A stretch of DNA of 46,643 nt. Origin: Acidobacteriota bacterium (lineage in GTDB: Bacteria > Acidobacteriota > Thermoanaerobaculia > Thermoanaerobaculales > Sulfomarinibacteraceae). The DNA is taken from the NCBI GenBank assembly GCA_024641545.1, contig JAHECW010000020.1, positions 1 through 46,643 of the forward strand, in the 5' to 3' direction. Below the pieces are notes generated by a model. The model did no database searches. It was not told the origin of the DNA and was given only the letters and a program-made list of their open reading frames with translations. Positions 7,269-16,233 of this stretch are shown piece by piece (positions within the stretch are counted from its first letter, which is position 1; each line of letters opens with the position of its first letter). The translations under genes were made by a program, and so were the position numbers.

Positions 7269-10259
7269 ATGACGAGGTTGCCATCGCTGTTGATTTCGAT
7301 CGTGGCGGTGCTCGCCGCGGCGGGGTCGGCTGCCGAGGCCGTCGATCCCGGCACCATCGCCGACGAGGTGCGGCGGGCCGGCGTCGATCTCTCCAGGGCG
7401 GTCCATGTCAGCGGTGCCCGCCTCAGAGCCGGGCTCGCCACGATCACTCTTTCCGACGGGGTCATCGTCCCCTCGACGGCCGTGGCCGGGCGCGCGGTGG
7501 AGTTCGTCTTCCTCGGGCACGGCAGGATCGGGCTCGAGGCGCCCGACGCGATCGAGGCCGGGCAACTCGAGCTCTTCACCGGCGCTGCCGATCTCGATGA
7601 GAGCTTCGAACGGGCGGTCTTCGTCATCGCCCTGGACGCAGCTTCGGCTGCCTTCGGCCGCGGAGGTGGAAGTTCCGACGCCGCCCGGACCGACGAGGCG
7701 AGGACCCTCTTCACCTCCTGGTTCGAGAGCCCCGAGCGCAGGCTCCTCGACGTGGAAGCGAGGATCTACGCCGACGGCGTGGGTGACTCCCTCGCGGCCG
7801 GATTCTTCTGCGGCTACTTCGAAGGCCTCCGCCTGGGTCGTTTCCTGTACGTCGTCGATCCCCTGGCCGACGAGCAGGCGACTCTCGGTCAGTTCGTCCG
7901 GCCCGAGCTTTCCCGTCGCCAGGAAAAGCAGGCGCGGCGGTCCATCGAGGAGGCTCAGCGCAAGGGCAAGCTCATCGGGCTCGAGGTCGACGATCTCGGG
8001 ATCTGGGACACATGGTTGTCATCGACGCTGCCCGGTGCGGACGGGCAGCCGATCCCCGGCAGCCGTGGAATCGAGCCGGAACACTACGAAATCAACGCCG
8101 CACTTCGCGGCAAGGCGCTCGATCTCGAGGCCACCGCCGTCGTGACCTCGAGGGTGCTGGTCGACGGGCTCGCCGCGGTCGCATTCAACATGAACCCGGA
8201 TCTGACCCCGGTCCGCGTCGTCGACCGAGCCGGCGATGAGCTCCGTTGGTATCGCAGCCGCAACGAGCTGGTCGTGGCCCTCGCCGCACCCGTCGCTGCC
8301 GGGCAGGAGCTCGAGATCGGTATCGCCTACACCGGCAGCCCGATTGAAAAGGTCGCCACCGGCGCCTTCATCCAGAGGGACACCACCGGTTGGTACCCCC
8401 ACGCGGGCATCATCGACCGCGCGACCTACACCGTGACGGTGGAGTGGCCGGAGGAGCTCGAGCTCGTGGCGCCCGGCAGTCTCGAGGATGACGGCCGCGG
8501 AGAAACCGGCCACAGGCGGCAGCGGTGGCGGCTCGATCACCCGGCCATTGGTTTTTCCTTCGAGCTCGGAAGGTACGACGTCGCGGTTGGACGGGCGGGA
8601 GACATCGCCGTCAACGTCGCCGTCGATCGGATCGGCAGCCGGGCGGATCACGAGCTCGCCGAGGCGGTCCTCGCCGCCGTCATCGACGTCATGGAGTACT
8701 ACGCCGAGGTCTTCGGTCCTTTCCCCCTCGACAGACTCCAGGTGGTGAGCTCGCCGCGGTCCTTCTCCCAGGGGCTGCTCGGCTTCGTCACGCTGTCGAC
8801 GGCGGCGGTGATCGACTGGGACATGTGGGGGCCCGTTTTCGGGATCGAGGACCGGCGCACCGTCATCGCCCACGAGCTCGCGCACCAGTGGTGGGGGAAT
8901 CTGGTCGGCTGGCGGGGCTACCGCGATCAATGGATCTCGGAGGCCATGGCCAACTACGCGGCCCTGTTGTGGGCTCGAAACCACGCCGCCGACACCCCGG
9001 ATGTGCGGTTGGGCGCCGGCCCGACGGCGGATTGGCAATCAGATCTCCTGCAGACCACCGCGGATGGGCGTCCCATCGAGAGCCTCGGCCCCCTGGTGGT
9101 CGGGGCGCGTCTCAACTCATCCGTCAGCGGCAGCGCCTATCCGGCCATCGTCTACAAGAAGGGCGCGGTCGTCCTCGACATGCTTGCAATGTATTTCGGC
9201 AACGAGAAATTCGAGAAGATTCTCCGCGAAATCGTCGACTTCGCCCGCGACCGGGTCCTCTCCACCGATACTTTCCTGGGCGCGATCGCCAAGCTCGGCG
9301 GCGCCGACCTGACCTGGTTCCGCCGCCAGTACGTCGACGGCACCGGTCTCCCCGAGGTTGGCTATTCCTACACCGTCGAAGCCCTCCGCGACGGCCGCTG
9401 GGCGGTGGTCGGGACCGCCATCCAGCAGGCGCCCTACCGCTACCTCTTTCGGGTCGCGGAGACCGCTCGCCCCGGGCTCGATGTCACCCGCGTCGCCGAG
9501 GTCGGGATCGACATCGCCGACTCGGTGCTCGTCGTACCGTTCCAAATCGGGATCGCGGGCGAGCCCGAGGCGGTCGCGGGTGGACGCCCGCTGCTCGCGG
9601 GCAGAGTGCTCGTGGCGGGCGCGTCGAGTCCCTTTCGGCTCGAAACCGATCACCGGCCGGAGGTCTTCTGGCTCGACCGCGACGAGAGGGTCTTCGGCCG
9701 CTTCTTCGCGACCGATCGGTGGCCGAAGATGGCGGCTTTCTCAACCGGACTCCGCCGGGGGGCGGCAGGCGACCCCGACGGTGCGCGCGAGTCCTACCGG
9801 CAGGCTCTCGGGGCAGCGGTCGCGGTGGTCCCTCCGGGTTGGGAGGACCTCTTCCGAAACAGCGATGTCGCGTCCGAGGGTGACCGCCTCGACGCCCGGA
9901 TTCGGCTCGCCCTCACCCGTCTCGATCTCGATGCCGGCAGGCTCCAGGACGCCGCGAGGGAACTCCGGATCGCCCGTGATCTGATCGCGAGTCGCGACCG
10001 CTGGCTCCTCAATGACGACCTGCTGGCCGTCGAGAGCCGGCTCGATCTGCTCTCGGGGAATGCCGGGCCCGCCTTCAAACGCCTCAAGAAGCGGGTGTTG
10101 GGAACACGAGGCGCCGGCTCTCCCGAGATCTGGGCGCTCTTCGCCATCGCTGCGCACGAGGTCGGCGCAGAGGACGTCCTCGATCAGGCGACCGAGCGAG
10201 CCGAGGAGCTCGGTGTCGATCTCGGGCCGTTGGCGCGGCGCGATTCCGGCGATCGCTGA
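7269..10259 (+). CDS. Exported M1-family zinc metallopeptidase
   Basis: 996 aa with a signal peptide ending near residue 23 (AAAGSAAEA). The zinc motif HELAHQWWGN is at 535-544, with ligands His535 and His539. The third ligand is Glu558 in WISEAMANYAALLW, exactly the HExxH-18-E spacing of M1 gluzincins. An N-terminal domain of about 270 residues precedes the aminopeptidase N-like beta domain (YEINAALRGKALDLEATAVVT). After the catalytic domain (to about 700) come beta strands and a C-terminal TPR-like helical region (about 850-990). The M1 exopeptidase motif GxMEN, expected about 30 residues before HELAH, is not present: the corresponding place reads SQGLLGFVTLS. The protein may therefore be an endopeptidase or act on unusual substrates. 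The substrate is unknown. Confidence 0.93.
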   Translation: MTRLPSLLISIVAVLAAAGSAAEAVDPGTIADEVRRAGVDLSRAVHVSGARLRAGLATITLSDGVIVPSTAVAGRAVEFVFLGHGRIGLEAPDAIEAGQLELFTGAADLDESFERAVFVIALDAASAAFGRGGGSSDAARTDEARTLFTSWFESPERRLLDVEARIYADGVGDSLAAGFFCGYFEGLRLGRFLYVVDPLADEQATLGQFVRPELSRRQEKQARRSIEEAQRKGKLIGLEVDDLGIWDTWLSSTLPGADGQPIPGSRGIEPEHYEINAALRGKALDLEATAVVTSRVLVDGLAAVAFNMNPDLTPVRVVDRAGDELRWYRSRNELVVALAAPVAAGQELEIGIAYTGSPIEKVATGAFIQRDTTGWYPHAGIIDRATYTVTVEWPEELELVAPGSLEDDGRGETGHRRQRWRLDHPAIGFSFELGRYDVAVGRAGDIAVNVAVDRIGSRADHELAEAVLAAVIDVMEYYAEVFGPFPLDRLQVVSSPRSFSQGLLGFVTLSTAAVIDWDMWGPVFGIEDRRTVIAHELAHQWWGNLVGWRGYRDQWISEAMANYAALLWARNHAADTPDVRLGAGPTADWQSDLLQTTADGRPIESLGPLVVGARLNSSVSGSAYPAIVYKKGAVVLDMLAMYFGNEKFEKILREIVDFARDRVLSTDTFLGAIAKLGGADLTWFRRQYVDGTGLPEVGYSYTVEALRDGRWAVVGTAIQQAPYRYLFRVAETARPGLDVTRVAEVGIDIADSVLVVPFQIGIAGEPEAVAGGRPLLAGRVLVAGASSPFRLETDHRPEVFWLDRDERVFGRFFATDRWPKMAAFSTGLRRGAAGDPDGARESYRQALGAAVAVVPPGWEDLFRNSDVASEGDRLDARIRLALTRLDLDAGRLQDAARELRIARDLIASRDRWLLNDDLLAVESRLDLLSGNAGPAFKRLKKRVLGTRGAGSPEIWALFAIAAHEVGAEDVLDQATERAEELGVDLGPLARRDSGDR

Positions 10260-10363
10260 GCGTCGGCGGCTCCCGGTCCCCCGCGGGACGCATCGACCGG
10301 TTCATCGTACTCGCGATCCCGCGATGGGAGCGCGGGCGACGTGCCTGGCGGGAAAAGAAGAGG

Positions 10364-10369
10364 TATGAT
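10364..10369 (+). promoter_or_regulatory. Putative -10 (TATGAT) for the kinase-like gene
   Basis: TATGAT is followed after 11 nt by the ATG at 10381, in the same GAGGTATGATG context as at 2771. No Shine-Dalgarno sequence is seen. Confidence 0.35.
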
Positions 10370-10380
10370 GGCGGCAGATC

Positions 10381-11220
10381 ATGAGAATCAAACTAATTCT
10401 CGTTGCGACGCTGGTCTTGGCGGTCGTGACCGGCGTCGAGGCGGCGGAGGAGAGGACCGCCGAAGCGGCGGTGGTGGGTCTTCCGCTCACCGGGTCGGCG
10501 GCGGTGGAGTTTCTCCGGACAGCCGAGGTCGTCGGCGAGCCCGAGAGCTTCGACACCGTCGCGATCACCGACCCGCTGCGGGTCCGCGTCTCCGACGGCG
10601 AACGGACGCTGCGAGCGGTCTTCAAGGACGAGCACACCCTCTACCCGAACTTCCGCTTTGGTGACGGACGCGAGGTCGAACGGGCCTGGGACTCTTACAA
10701 GCACGAGATCGCGGCGTTCGAGCTCGATCTCCTGATGGGCCTCGGTCTGGTGCCGCCGTGCGTCGAGCGGATGATGTTCTCGCGCACGGGTTCGCTGTGT
10801 CTCTGGGTGGAAGGCGCGAGGACCGAGGCGGAACGCCGGAAGGAGGGTCTCGAACCACCCGATCCGGAGAAGTTCAAGAACGACCTGCGCGAGGCGCGTC
10901 TCTTCCAGCAGTTCATCGCCGATCTGGACTTCTCCAACATCCGCAATCTCATCGTCGACGACGACTTCCGGGTCTACAAGGTCGATTCATCCATGGCCTT
11001 CTACGACGATCCGGGGCTCATCGGCGAGCTCCAACCGAAGACCTACTCGCGCCGCTTCCTGAAGGCTCTCAGAGCGCTCGATCAAGCCACGGTGACCGAG
11101 AAGCTCAAACCGTGGCTTCTCAACCAGCAGATCAAGAAACTGTGGGCCCGCCGCGACAAGATCCTCAAGCGGGCCGACAAGCTCATCGCCAAGCAGGGCG
11201 AGGACAAGATGCTGTACTGA
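10381..11220 (+). CDS. Exported protein with divergent PI3K/HipA/Fam20-like kinase fold
   Basis: 279 aa with a signal peptide (MRIKLILVATLVLAVVTGVEAA). The body follows the order of motifs of the atypical (PI3K/HipA/Fam20-like) kinase fold. A strand with a lysine comes first (LRAVFKDE, Lys82). A helix with a conserved glutamate follows (YKHEIAAFELDLLMGLGLVPP, Glu109; the ELD..LGL.LVPP.VER stretch is typical). Next is an FxxxIADLDFSNIRNLIVDDD loop in which Asp181 or Asp183 and Asn189 would be catalytic and metal-binding. The last motif is VYKVDSSMAF, with Asp202 in the place of the DFG aspartate. The loop departs from the usual N.DR..GN form. Substrate and activity are unknown, and it could be a pseudokinase. 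It is a single gene between the M1 peptidase and the GYD gene. Confidence 0.6.
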   Translation: MRIKLILVATLVLAVVTGVEAAEERTAEAAVVGLPLTGSAAVEFLRTAEVVGEPESFDTVAITDPLRVRVSDGERTLRAVFKDEHTLYPNFRFGDGREVERAWDSYKHEIAAFELDLLMGLGLVPPCVERMMFSRTGSLCLWVEGARTEAERRKEGLEPPDPEKFKNDLREARLFQQFIADLDFSNIRNLIVDDDFRVYKVDSSMAFYDDPGLIGELQPKTYSRRFLKALRALDQATVTEKLKPWLLNQQIKKLWARRDKILKRADKLIAKQGEDKMLY

Positions 11221-11317
11221 CCCACACATTGTCGGTGTGTGAGCTCCGGAACGCCTGGTTGTCAGTCGACTTCACACCGCGCTATGGTGGTCGCAACCAA
11301 CCCCACGGAGGTGAACC

Positions 11318-11620
11318 ATGCCGCGTTTCGTCTTGATGACCCGTCTCGCGCCGGAGAGCCTGCACGATGCCGAGGTGCGCCGCGCCATGGGCCGCGCCTG
11401 GCTCAAGAAGGTCAAGACCGCGTGCCCCGAGGTTGAGTGGATCTCGCACTACGCGATCCTCGGGCCGTACGACTTCATGGACATCTACGACGCGCCCGAT
11501 GTCGAGACCGCGCACAAGGTCTCGGTGATCTCGCGCGCCGAGGGCGCCGTCTCCGCCGAGAGCTGGCAGGCCATGGAATATGACGCGTTTCTCGAACTGC
11601 TGGACGAGGTCCAACCGTAG
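11318..11620 (+). CDS. GYD-domain protein
   Basis: 100 aa, the usual length of the family. The protein has the ferredoxin-like/dimeric alpha-beta-barrel pattern of GYD-domain proteins: strand MPRFVLMTRL, helix, then ISHYAILGPYDFMDIYDAPD, which carries the GxYD signature, then HKVSVISRAEGAVSAESWQAMEYDAFLELL. Its biochemical role is unknown. GGAGGTG lies 5 nt before the ATG. It appears monocistronic. Confidence 0.88.
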   Translation: MPRFVLMTRLAPESLHDAEVRRAMGRAWLKKVKTACPEVEWISHYAILGPYDFMDIYDAPDVETAHKVSVISRAEGAVSAESWQAMEYDAFLELLDEVQP

Positions 11621-11655
11621 ACGAACGCTTGGATCACGATCAGCCTGAGAGGGGC

Positions 11656-11679
11656 GGGGAGGCGGCCACCCACCTCCCC
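11656..11679 (+). terminator. Possible GC-rich terminator hairpin after the GYD gene
   Basis: A 10-bp stem with one mismatch (GGGGAGGCGG / CCACCTCCCC) around a 4-nt loop, 35 nt past the stop. No T-run follows, so intrinsic termination is only a possibility. Confidence 0.3.
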
Positions 11680-12102
11680 AGCCGATGGAGTTTCTGAGGG
11701 ACGGGTGGACGCTGGCGGCGGTGAAATACGCCGCCTGCCCCCAGTCCCGGTGATTCAACCGCTTGGAGGGCCGCCAGGTACGAGTCTGAAACACGAAGAA
11801 CACAAAGATCCACAACGAAACCACAAAGGAAGCAACTGACTCATCGCAATCTCAAAGGAGCGGGCTCGTGCTCGGGTTCGAAAGAGTCCGGGTCAATAGT
11901 GCGATGCTTCGTGAGACCTTGGTGGCTCTTTGTGTTTCAGAACGACGAGTGCTGCGGCGACCGGCAAAGTCGGATCGAAGCAAGCCGATTCAGGACAAAA
12001 AGATAGCGATCGAGCGAACGCATTGTTGGAGCTGTCCAATACGCTTCACTACCAACGTCGCGCGTAGGTTATCCTCGGCCTGAGTGAGAGGAGGAGTGGA
12101 AC
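11680..12102. other. Gene-free interval before asnB containing inverted CACGAAG-type repeat
   Basis: I see no credible gene here. The short open frame at 11868-12083 has repeat-derived sequence and no start signal. The interval is dominated by the inverted element annotated at 11786-11940; the remainder (11941-12102) presumably holds the asnB promoter. GAGGAG precedes the GTG start of asnB. Confidence 0.6.
11786..11940. repeat. Inverted CACGAAG-type intergenic element (copy 1)
   Basis: The left arm begins CTGAAACACGAAGAACACAA and continues to about 11829. The right arm ends at 11940 in CTTTGTGTTTCAG, the reverse complement of the outer left arm, with a TGCTTCGTGAG block inside it. The arms are degenerate runs of 8-10 nt words related to ACCACGAAG / CACAAAG. 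The centre contains a weaker CATCGCA...TGCGATG pairing. Confidence 0.6.
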
Positions 12103-13863
12103 GTGTGCGGGATTGTCGGGATCGTCGGCGGTGGGATCGAGCCGGGGACGGCCGAGCGCATGGTGGCGATGCTCCGTCACCGCGGTCCTGATGATGTCGG
12201 CGTCTGGGAGGATGAAGGCGCGCAGCTCGGTCAGAGCCGGCTGTCGATTGTCGATCTCTCGTCCGCCGGGCATCAGCCCATGGAGCTCGGCGACCTCGTC
12301 CTGGTTTACAACGGCGAGACCTACAACCACGAGGCGCTGCGGACCGAGCTCGGCGGGAGCTACATCTCGACGACAGACACCGAGACGATTCTCCACCTCT
12401 ACCGCGAGCACGGCGACGGCTGTGTTCGGCACCTCACGGGGATGTTCGCCTTCGCCATCTGGGATCGGCGCCGGCGCCGGCTTTTTGTCGCCCGCGACCG
12501 GCTGGGGATCAAACCGCTTCACTACCGGATCGACAACGGCAGGTTGGCGTTCGCATCCGAGCTCAAGGCCCTGGTGGAGCTCGGGCCGCCCGCCATCGAC
12601 CGGACCGCCATCCGCGATCTCTTCACCTACCGCCACATCCCTGCGCCCAAGACGGTTTACTCCGGCATCCGCAAGCTGCCGCCCGCCCACACCCTGGTCT
12701 GGTGCGACGGCCGGCTCGAGATCGAGCGCTATTGGAGACCCGAGGTCACATCACAGATCAGCGATCCGCGCGAGGCCGAGGAGGGTCTCGACGCGGTTTT
12801 GCGAACCGTCATGCCGGAGCACCTGATGTCGGATGTTCCGGTTGGTGTCTTCCTGTCGGGCGGACTCGACTCGGCGGCGGTCACCGCCTATCTCGAAACG
12901 CCCCGGACCTTTACCCTCGGGATCGATGTCAAACACCGCGACGAGGCGCCGGCGGCGCGTCTCGTGGCCGAGATGTACGGCACCGACCACTTCGAGGAGC
13001 GGGTCGGCGGGACCCAGCTCGAACCTGCCCTGGCCCTGATGCCGCGTCTCTTCGACGAACCCTTCGGCGATTCGGCGGCGTGGTCCAACTGGGCGGTGGC
13101 GCGGATGGCCAAGAAACACGTCACCGTGGTGCTCAGCGGCGAGGGCGGCGACGAGCTCTTCCTCGGCTATCAACGGCACCAGAAACAGACCGGTGCGGTG
13201 CTCAACCCGCTGCTGCGGTCAGCCGGCGCCCTTGTCCCGAGGCTGAGCCTCACCGCGCGGTCGCTCCAGAGGAAGATGTTCACCGGTTTCGAGCGCTACG
13301 CGGTTCTCGTCGGGCCGTTCAACCAGGTGCAGCAGCAGGCGCTGCTCCATCCCGAGCTCCTCGACGCATCCGACGAAGACCCGGCGTGGAATCTGAGAGC
13401 CTTCTGGCGCGATGATCTCGATCCACGGAAGTCCATGCAGTGGGTCGACATCAACACCACCCTGCACGACGGGATCCTGACCAAGGTCGACCGCACGAGC
13501 ATGGCGCACAGCCTCGAAGTGCGGCCGCCGCTGCTCGACCACCGGGTGGTGGAGTTCGCCCTCAGGCTCGCCCCGGATCTTCTCCGATCATCCGATGGCG
13601 GTCCCGGCAAGCTCGTGCTGCGCCGGCTTATGGAGCCGAAGCTCCCGCCGGGCCACCTCGATCGGCCGAAGAGCGGTTTCAACCTGCCCATCCGGCGCTG
13701 GATCAAATCGCAGCCCGAGCTTCTCGCCGGCGCCCTCCACCGGCTCGCCGACGCGAGGATCATCCGCCGTCCACGCTTCGCGAAATTCTCCAGCGAGCAG
13801 GTGTGGACGATGTTGGTGTTGGACAGGTGGATGACGGAGAACGGTATCGCCTGGCGCGGCTAG
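12103..13863 (+). CDS. asnB: Asparagine synthase (glutamine-hydrolysing)
   Basis: 586 aa with a GTG start, fixed by the need for Cys2 as N-terminal nucleophile (MCGIVGIVGG) and by GAGGAG upstream. The N-terminal Ntn glutaminase domain shows RHRGPDD, SRLSIVDLS and YNGETYNH. The C-terminal synthetase domain shows the PP-loop SGGLDS (252-257), the GEGGDELFLGY motif and RTSMAHSLEVRPPLLDH. The enzyme transfers glutamine ammonia to beta-aspartyl-AMP. Relatives in exopolysaccharide clusters are close in sequence, so a dedicated biosynthetic role is possible, but no such cluster is seen here. Confidence 0.95.
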   Translation: MCGIVGIVGGGIEPGTAERMVAMLRHRGPDDVGVWEDEGAQLGQSRLSIVDLSSAGHQPMELGDLVLVYNGETYNHEALRTELGGSYISTTDTETILHLYREHGDGCVRHLTGMFAFAIWDRRRRRLFVARDRLGIKPLHYRIDNGRLAFASELKALVELGPPAIDRTAIRDLFTYRHIPAPKTVYSGIRKLPPAHTLVWCDGRLEIERYWRPEVTSQISDPREAEEGLDAVLRTVMPEHLMSDVPVGVFLSGGLDSAAVTAYLETPRTFTLGIDVKHRDEAPAARLVAEMYGTDHFEERVGGTQLEPALALMPRLFDEPFGDSAAWSNWAVARMAKKHVTVVLSGEGGDELFLGYQRHQKQTGAVLNPLLRSAGALVPRLSLTARSLQRKMFTGFERYAVLVGPFNQVQQQALLHPELLDASDEDPAWNLRAFWRDDLDPRKSMQWVDINTTLHDGILTKVDRTSMAHSLEVRPPLLDHRVVEFALRLAPDLLRSSDGGPGKLVLRRLMEPKLPPGHLDRPKSGFNLPIRRWIKSQPELLAGALHRLADARIIRRPRFAKFSSEQVWTMLVLDRWMTENGIAWRG

Positions 13864-13887
13864 GTGACGAAACGTGAGCACACAATA

Positions 13888-14046
13888 AAACCGTAGAGGC
13901 GCGGAGTTCGCGGAGGTCTTGCCGAGCATCGCACGATTGACTCGGACTCACCGGGAACCGGTTGGCTGTGATGTACATCAGATTCTGCGGCGGCTCTTAT
14001 CGAATCTCTGCGCGACTCAGGGTCTCAGCGTCTCCGCGGTTTCATC
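13888..14046. repeat. Inverted ACCGCGGAG-type intergenic element
   Basis: The left arm (13888-13914: ACCGTAGAGGCGCGGAG, GCGGAGG) is matched in inverse orientation by the right arm (about 14010-14046: CTCAGCGTCTCCGCGGTTT). Inside each arm lies a block related to GCATCGCACGATT (13925) and CATCGTGCGATCC (14043). It has the same layout as the CACGAAG-type elements, with a different word (ACCGCRGAGRCGC). It fills the gap between asnB and the convergent parC; no gene is seen in 13864-14168. Confidence 0.55.
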
Positions 14047-14111
14047 GTGCGATCCAGTCAAGGTCGCAGCTGATGAGAGGAGGTTCAGAATCGGGACCGC
14101 TTGGCCGTCTC

Positions 14112-14152
14112 CCTGAGCGAGGGGTTCTTTCGACTCGCTACGCTCTCTCAGG
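14112..14152. terminator. Inverted repeat between convergent asnB and parC
   Basis: CCTGAGCGAG (14112-14121) pairs with CTCTCTCAGG (14143-14152) with one mismatch. Position between two convergent genes suggests a bidirectional transcription-ending role, but no T-run is present. The stretch TTCTTTCGACTCGCTACGCT within it resembles a dispersed repeat word seen in other genomes. Confidence 0.3.
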
Positions 14153-14168
14153 ATGACAGGTGAGGGTG

Positions 14169-16157
14169 CTACTCATCATCCCCGAACAGCCCCGGCTGGT
14201 TGTCGACATCGGGCTCCTCGGACGCGACCGGTTCGGGCAGGGGGGTGTCGCCGCGTTTGTATTTTCGGAGCTTGGCCACGGGTTTCGGGGCGAGGCGACG
14301 ACCGAGGGCGGAAACTCCCTTGAACTCGAGCTCGGCGAGATCGAACTCGGCCTCGCGCACCCGCTGTCTTTTTGCCGGCACGAAATCCATGTGGACGAGG
14401 TCGTCCGATTCACCCTCGATGAGGAGATCGATTCGGCCGCCGACGTCCTTGACGAGCTGGTACTCCCGATCTTTGATGAAGGCCCTGATGTGGATCTTCT
14501 TGCCATAGGTCATCTTGTCCGACATGCGGTAGACGACGGTGAAGTCGCGCCCCTCGTCGGGATCGAGCACTCCCGCCCAGATGACCTTGTCGGGGATGAA
14601 GAGCTTCTCTTCGGGGCTCACCACCCTGTAGCTGCCGTCCCTCGAGATGAGCAGGATCTTGTCGTACTCGGAGACGTTGAGCTGGAATCGGTCGCCCTTG
14701 ACCGCGGTGCCGAAGAACCCGGTGTCGTTCTCGTAGGCGACCTTGAGGTTCTGGCGCGCGACGGCGCGGACGTTGACGGTTTCGAAGCTCGTGATCTCGG
14801 TGCGCCGAGGCCAGCGCTCGCCGTACTTGGCGAGAATCTCCTCGATCCACTTGATGGTGGTCTCGGTGAGCGTGCGCAGCTTGCCGCGGGCCTCTTTGAT
14901 GGCCTTGATCGTGGCGGCGATGTCGATGCGGTTCTTGTCGATGTCGTACTGCGAGATCCGGCGGATGGGAATCTTGAGCAAACGGTCGATGTCGTCATCC
15001 GTGACCTCGCGGTCGAGCTCACCGAGAAATGGCTCGAGACCGACCCTGACTTCGTACACCACCTGCTCGGCGGTCGTGGCCTCCTCGATTCTCTTGTAGA
15101 TCCGGTTCTCGATGAAGATCCGTTCGAGATCGAGCCAGTGCTTTTTGTCCTGGAGCTGACCGAGCTCGAGCTCGAGCTCGGCCCGGATGATCTCCCGGAG
15201 CCGATCGGTGAGGTAGCAGAGAACCTCGGAGACGCCGATCTCCACCGGGCGGTTGTCCTTGATCATCACCATGTTGCAGCTGACCGAGACCTCGCAGTCG
15301 GTGTGGGCGTAGAGTTGGGGGATGACCTCATCGGCATAGACCCCGCGCGGCAGCCCGACCTCGATCTCCACCCGGTCCGTGGTGAAGTCGTCGATGCTGC
15401 CGATCTTGACCTTGCCCTTCTGCGACGCCGATTCCATCGAGGCGATGAGGCCCTCGGTGGTGGTGGTGGGAGGGATTTCGCGGATGACGATGGTCTTCGG
15501 GTCCTTGCTCTCGATCCGCGCCCGGGCCCGCACCTTGCCCCGTCCGTCGTCGTACTCGCCGACGTCCATGAGACCGCCGGTCGCGAAGTCGGGGAAAATC
15601 TCCAGTGGTTCGTTATTTAAGATCTTGATCTGCGCCTCGAGGAGCTCGGTGAAGTTGTGCGGCAGGATGCGGGTGGACATCCCGACGGCGATGCCCTCGG
15701 CGCCGGCGAGCAGCAGGACCGGCAGCTTGGCCGGGAGGACCACGGGCTCTTCGTTGCGGCCGTCGTAGGACGGACGGTATTCGGTGATGGCCTTGTGAAA
15801 GAGGGTCTCGCGGGCGAGATCGGTGAGACGGCACTCGATGTAGCGCGGTGCGGCGGCGGCGTGGCCGGTGATGATGTTGCCGAAGTTGCCCTGGCGTTCG
15901 ATGAAGTACTCTTTGTTGGCCAGGACGACGAGGGCGTCGCCGATGGAGGCGTCGCCGTGCGGGTGGAGTTTCATGGTGTCGCCGATGACGTTGGCGACCT
16001 TGTGGAACTTGCCGTCGTCCATTTTGGCCAGGGTCGCCATGATCCGCCGCTGCACCGGTTTGAACCCGTCGCGCAGATCGGGGATCGCGCGATCCATGAT
16101 CACGTACGAGGCGTACTCGATGAAGTTCTGCCCCATCAAAGAATTGACTTTCGTCAT
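14169..16157 (-). CDS. parC: DNA topoisomerase IV subunit A (GyrA/ParC family)
   Basis: 662 aa. The breakage-reunion domain is complete: [25 protein letters not shown] at the N-terminus, the quinolone-region helix [13 protein letters not shown] (65-77), and catalytic Tyr106 in [11 protein letters not shown]. The C-terminal part (from about 475) is short compared with GyrA and lacks a GyrA-box; it has a few beta-pinwheel-like blades ([32 protein letters not shown]). Absence of the GyrA box and pairing with the ParE gene support topoisomerase IV rather than gyrase. CCAGGAG lies 5 nt before the ATG. The gene follows parE after a 76-bp gap that holds a perfect inverted repeat. Confidence 0.9.
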   Translation of the reverse strand: MTKVNSLMGQNFIEYASYVIMDRAIPDLRDGFKPVQRRIMATLAKMDDGKFHKVANVIGDTMKLHPHGDASIGDALVVLANKEYFIERQGNFGNIITGHAAAAPRYIECRLTDLARETLFHKAITEYRPSYDGRNEEPVVLPAKLPVLLLAGAEGIAVGMSTRILPHNFTELLEAQIKILNNEPLEIFPDFATGGLMDVGEYDDGRGKVRARARIESKDPKTIVIREIPPTTTTEGLIASMESASQKGKVKIGSIDDFTTDRVEIEVGLPRGVYADEVIPQLYAHTDCEVSVSCNMVMIKDNRPVEIGVSEVLCYLTDRLREIIRAELELELGQLQDKKHWLDLERIFIENRIYKRIEEATTAEQVVYEVRVGLEPFLGELDREVTDDDIDRLLKIPIRRISQYDIDKNRIDIAATIKAIKEARGKLRTLTETTIKWIEEILAKYGERWPRRTEITSFETVNVRAVARQNLKVAYENDTGFFGTAVKGDRFQLNVSEYDKILLISRDGSYRVVSPEEKLFIPDKVIWAGVLDPDEGRDFTVVYRMSDKMTYGKKIHIRAFIKDREYQLVKDVGGRIDLLIEGESDDLVHMDFVPAKRQRVREAEFDLAELEFKGVSALGRRLAPKPVAKLRKYKRGDTPLPEPVASEEPDVDNQPGLFGDDE

Positions 16158-16169
16158 GGCACTCCTGGG

Positions 16170-16222
16170 TTTTATTCGCCTGATTTCTTCGAGCCCCGCT
16201 CGAAGAAATCAGGCGAATAAAA
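16170..16222. repeat. Perfect 25-bp inverted repeat in the parE-parC gap
   Basis: Arms 16170-16194 and 16198-16222 are perfect reverse complements around a 3-nt loop (CCC on the plus strand). On the minus-strand transcript the hairpin forms 12 nt after the parE stop and ends 12 nt before the parC ATG, leaving the parC Shine-Dalgarno free. No U-tract follows on either strand, so it does not look like an intrinsic terminator. A role as mRNA stabiliser, processing site or attenuator is possible. Confidence 0.9.
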
Positions 16223-16233
16223 AGAAAACTCGG

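Noticed and set aside
11868-12083. 71-codon frame before asnB
   Set aside because: It lies in repeat DNA, lacks a start signal and has no protein-like pattern.
16170-16222. Intrinsic terminator between parE and parC
   Set aside because: No U-tract on either strand; termination here would separate two subunits that are needed together.
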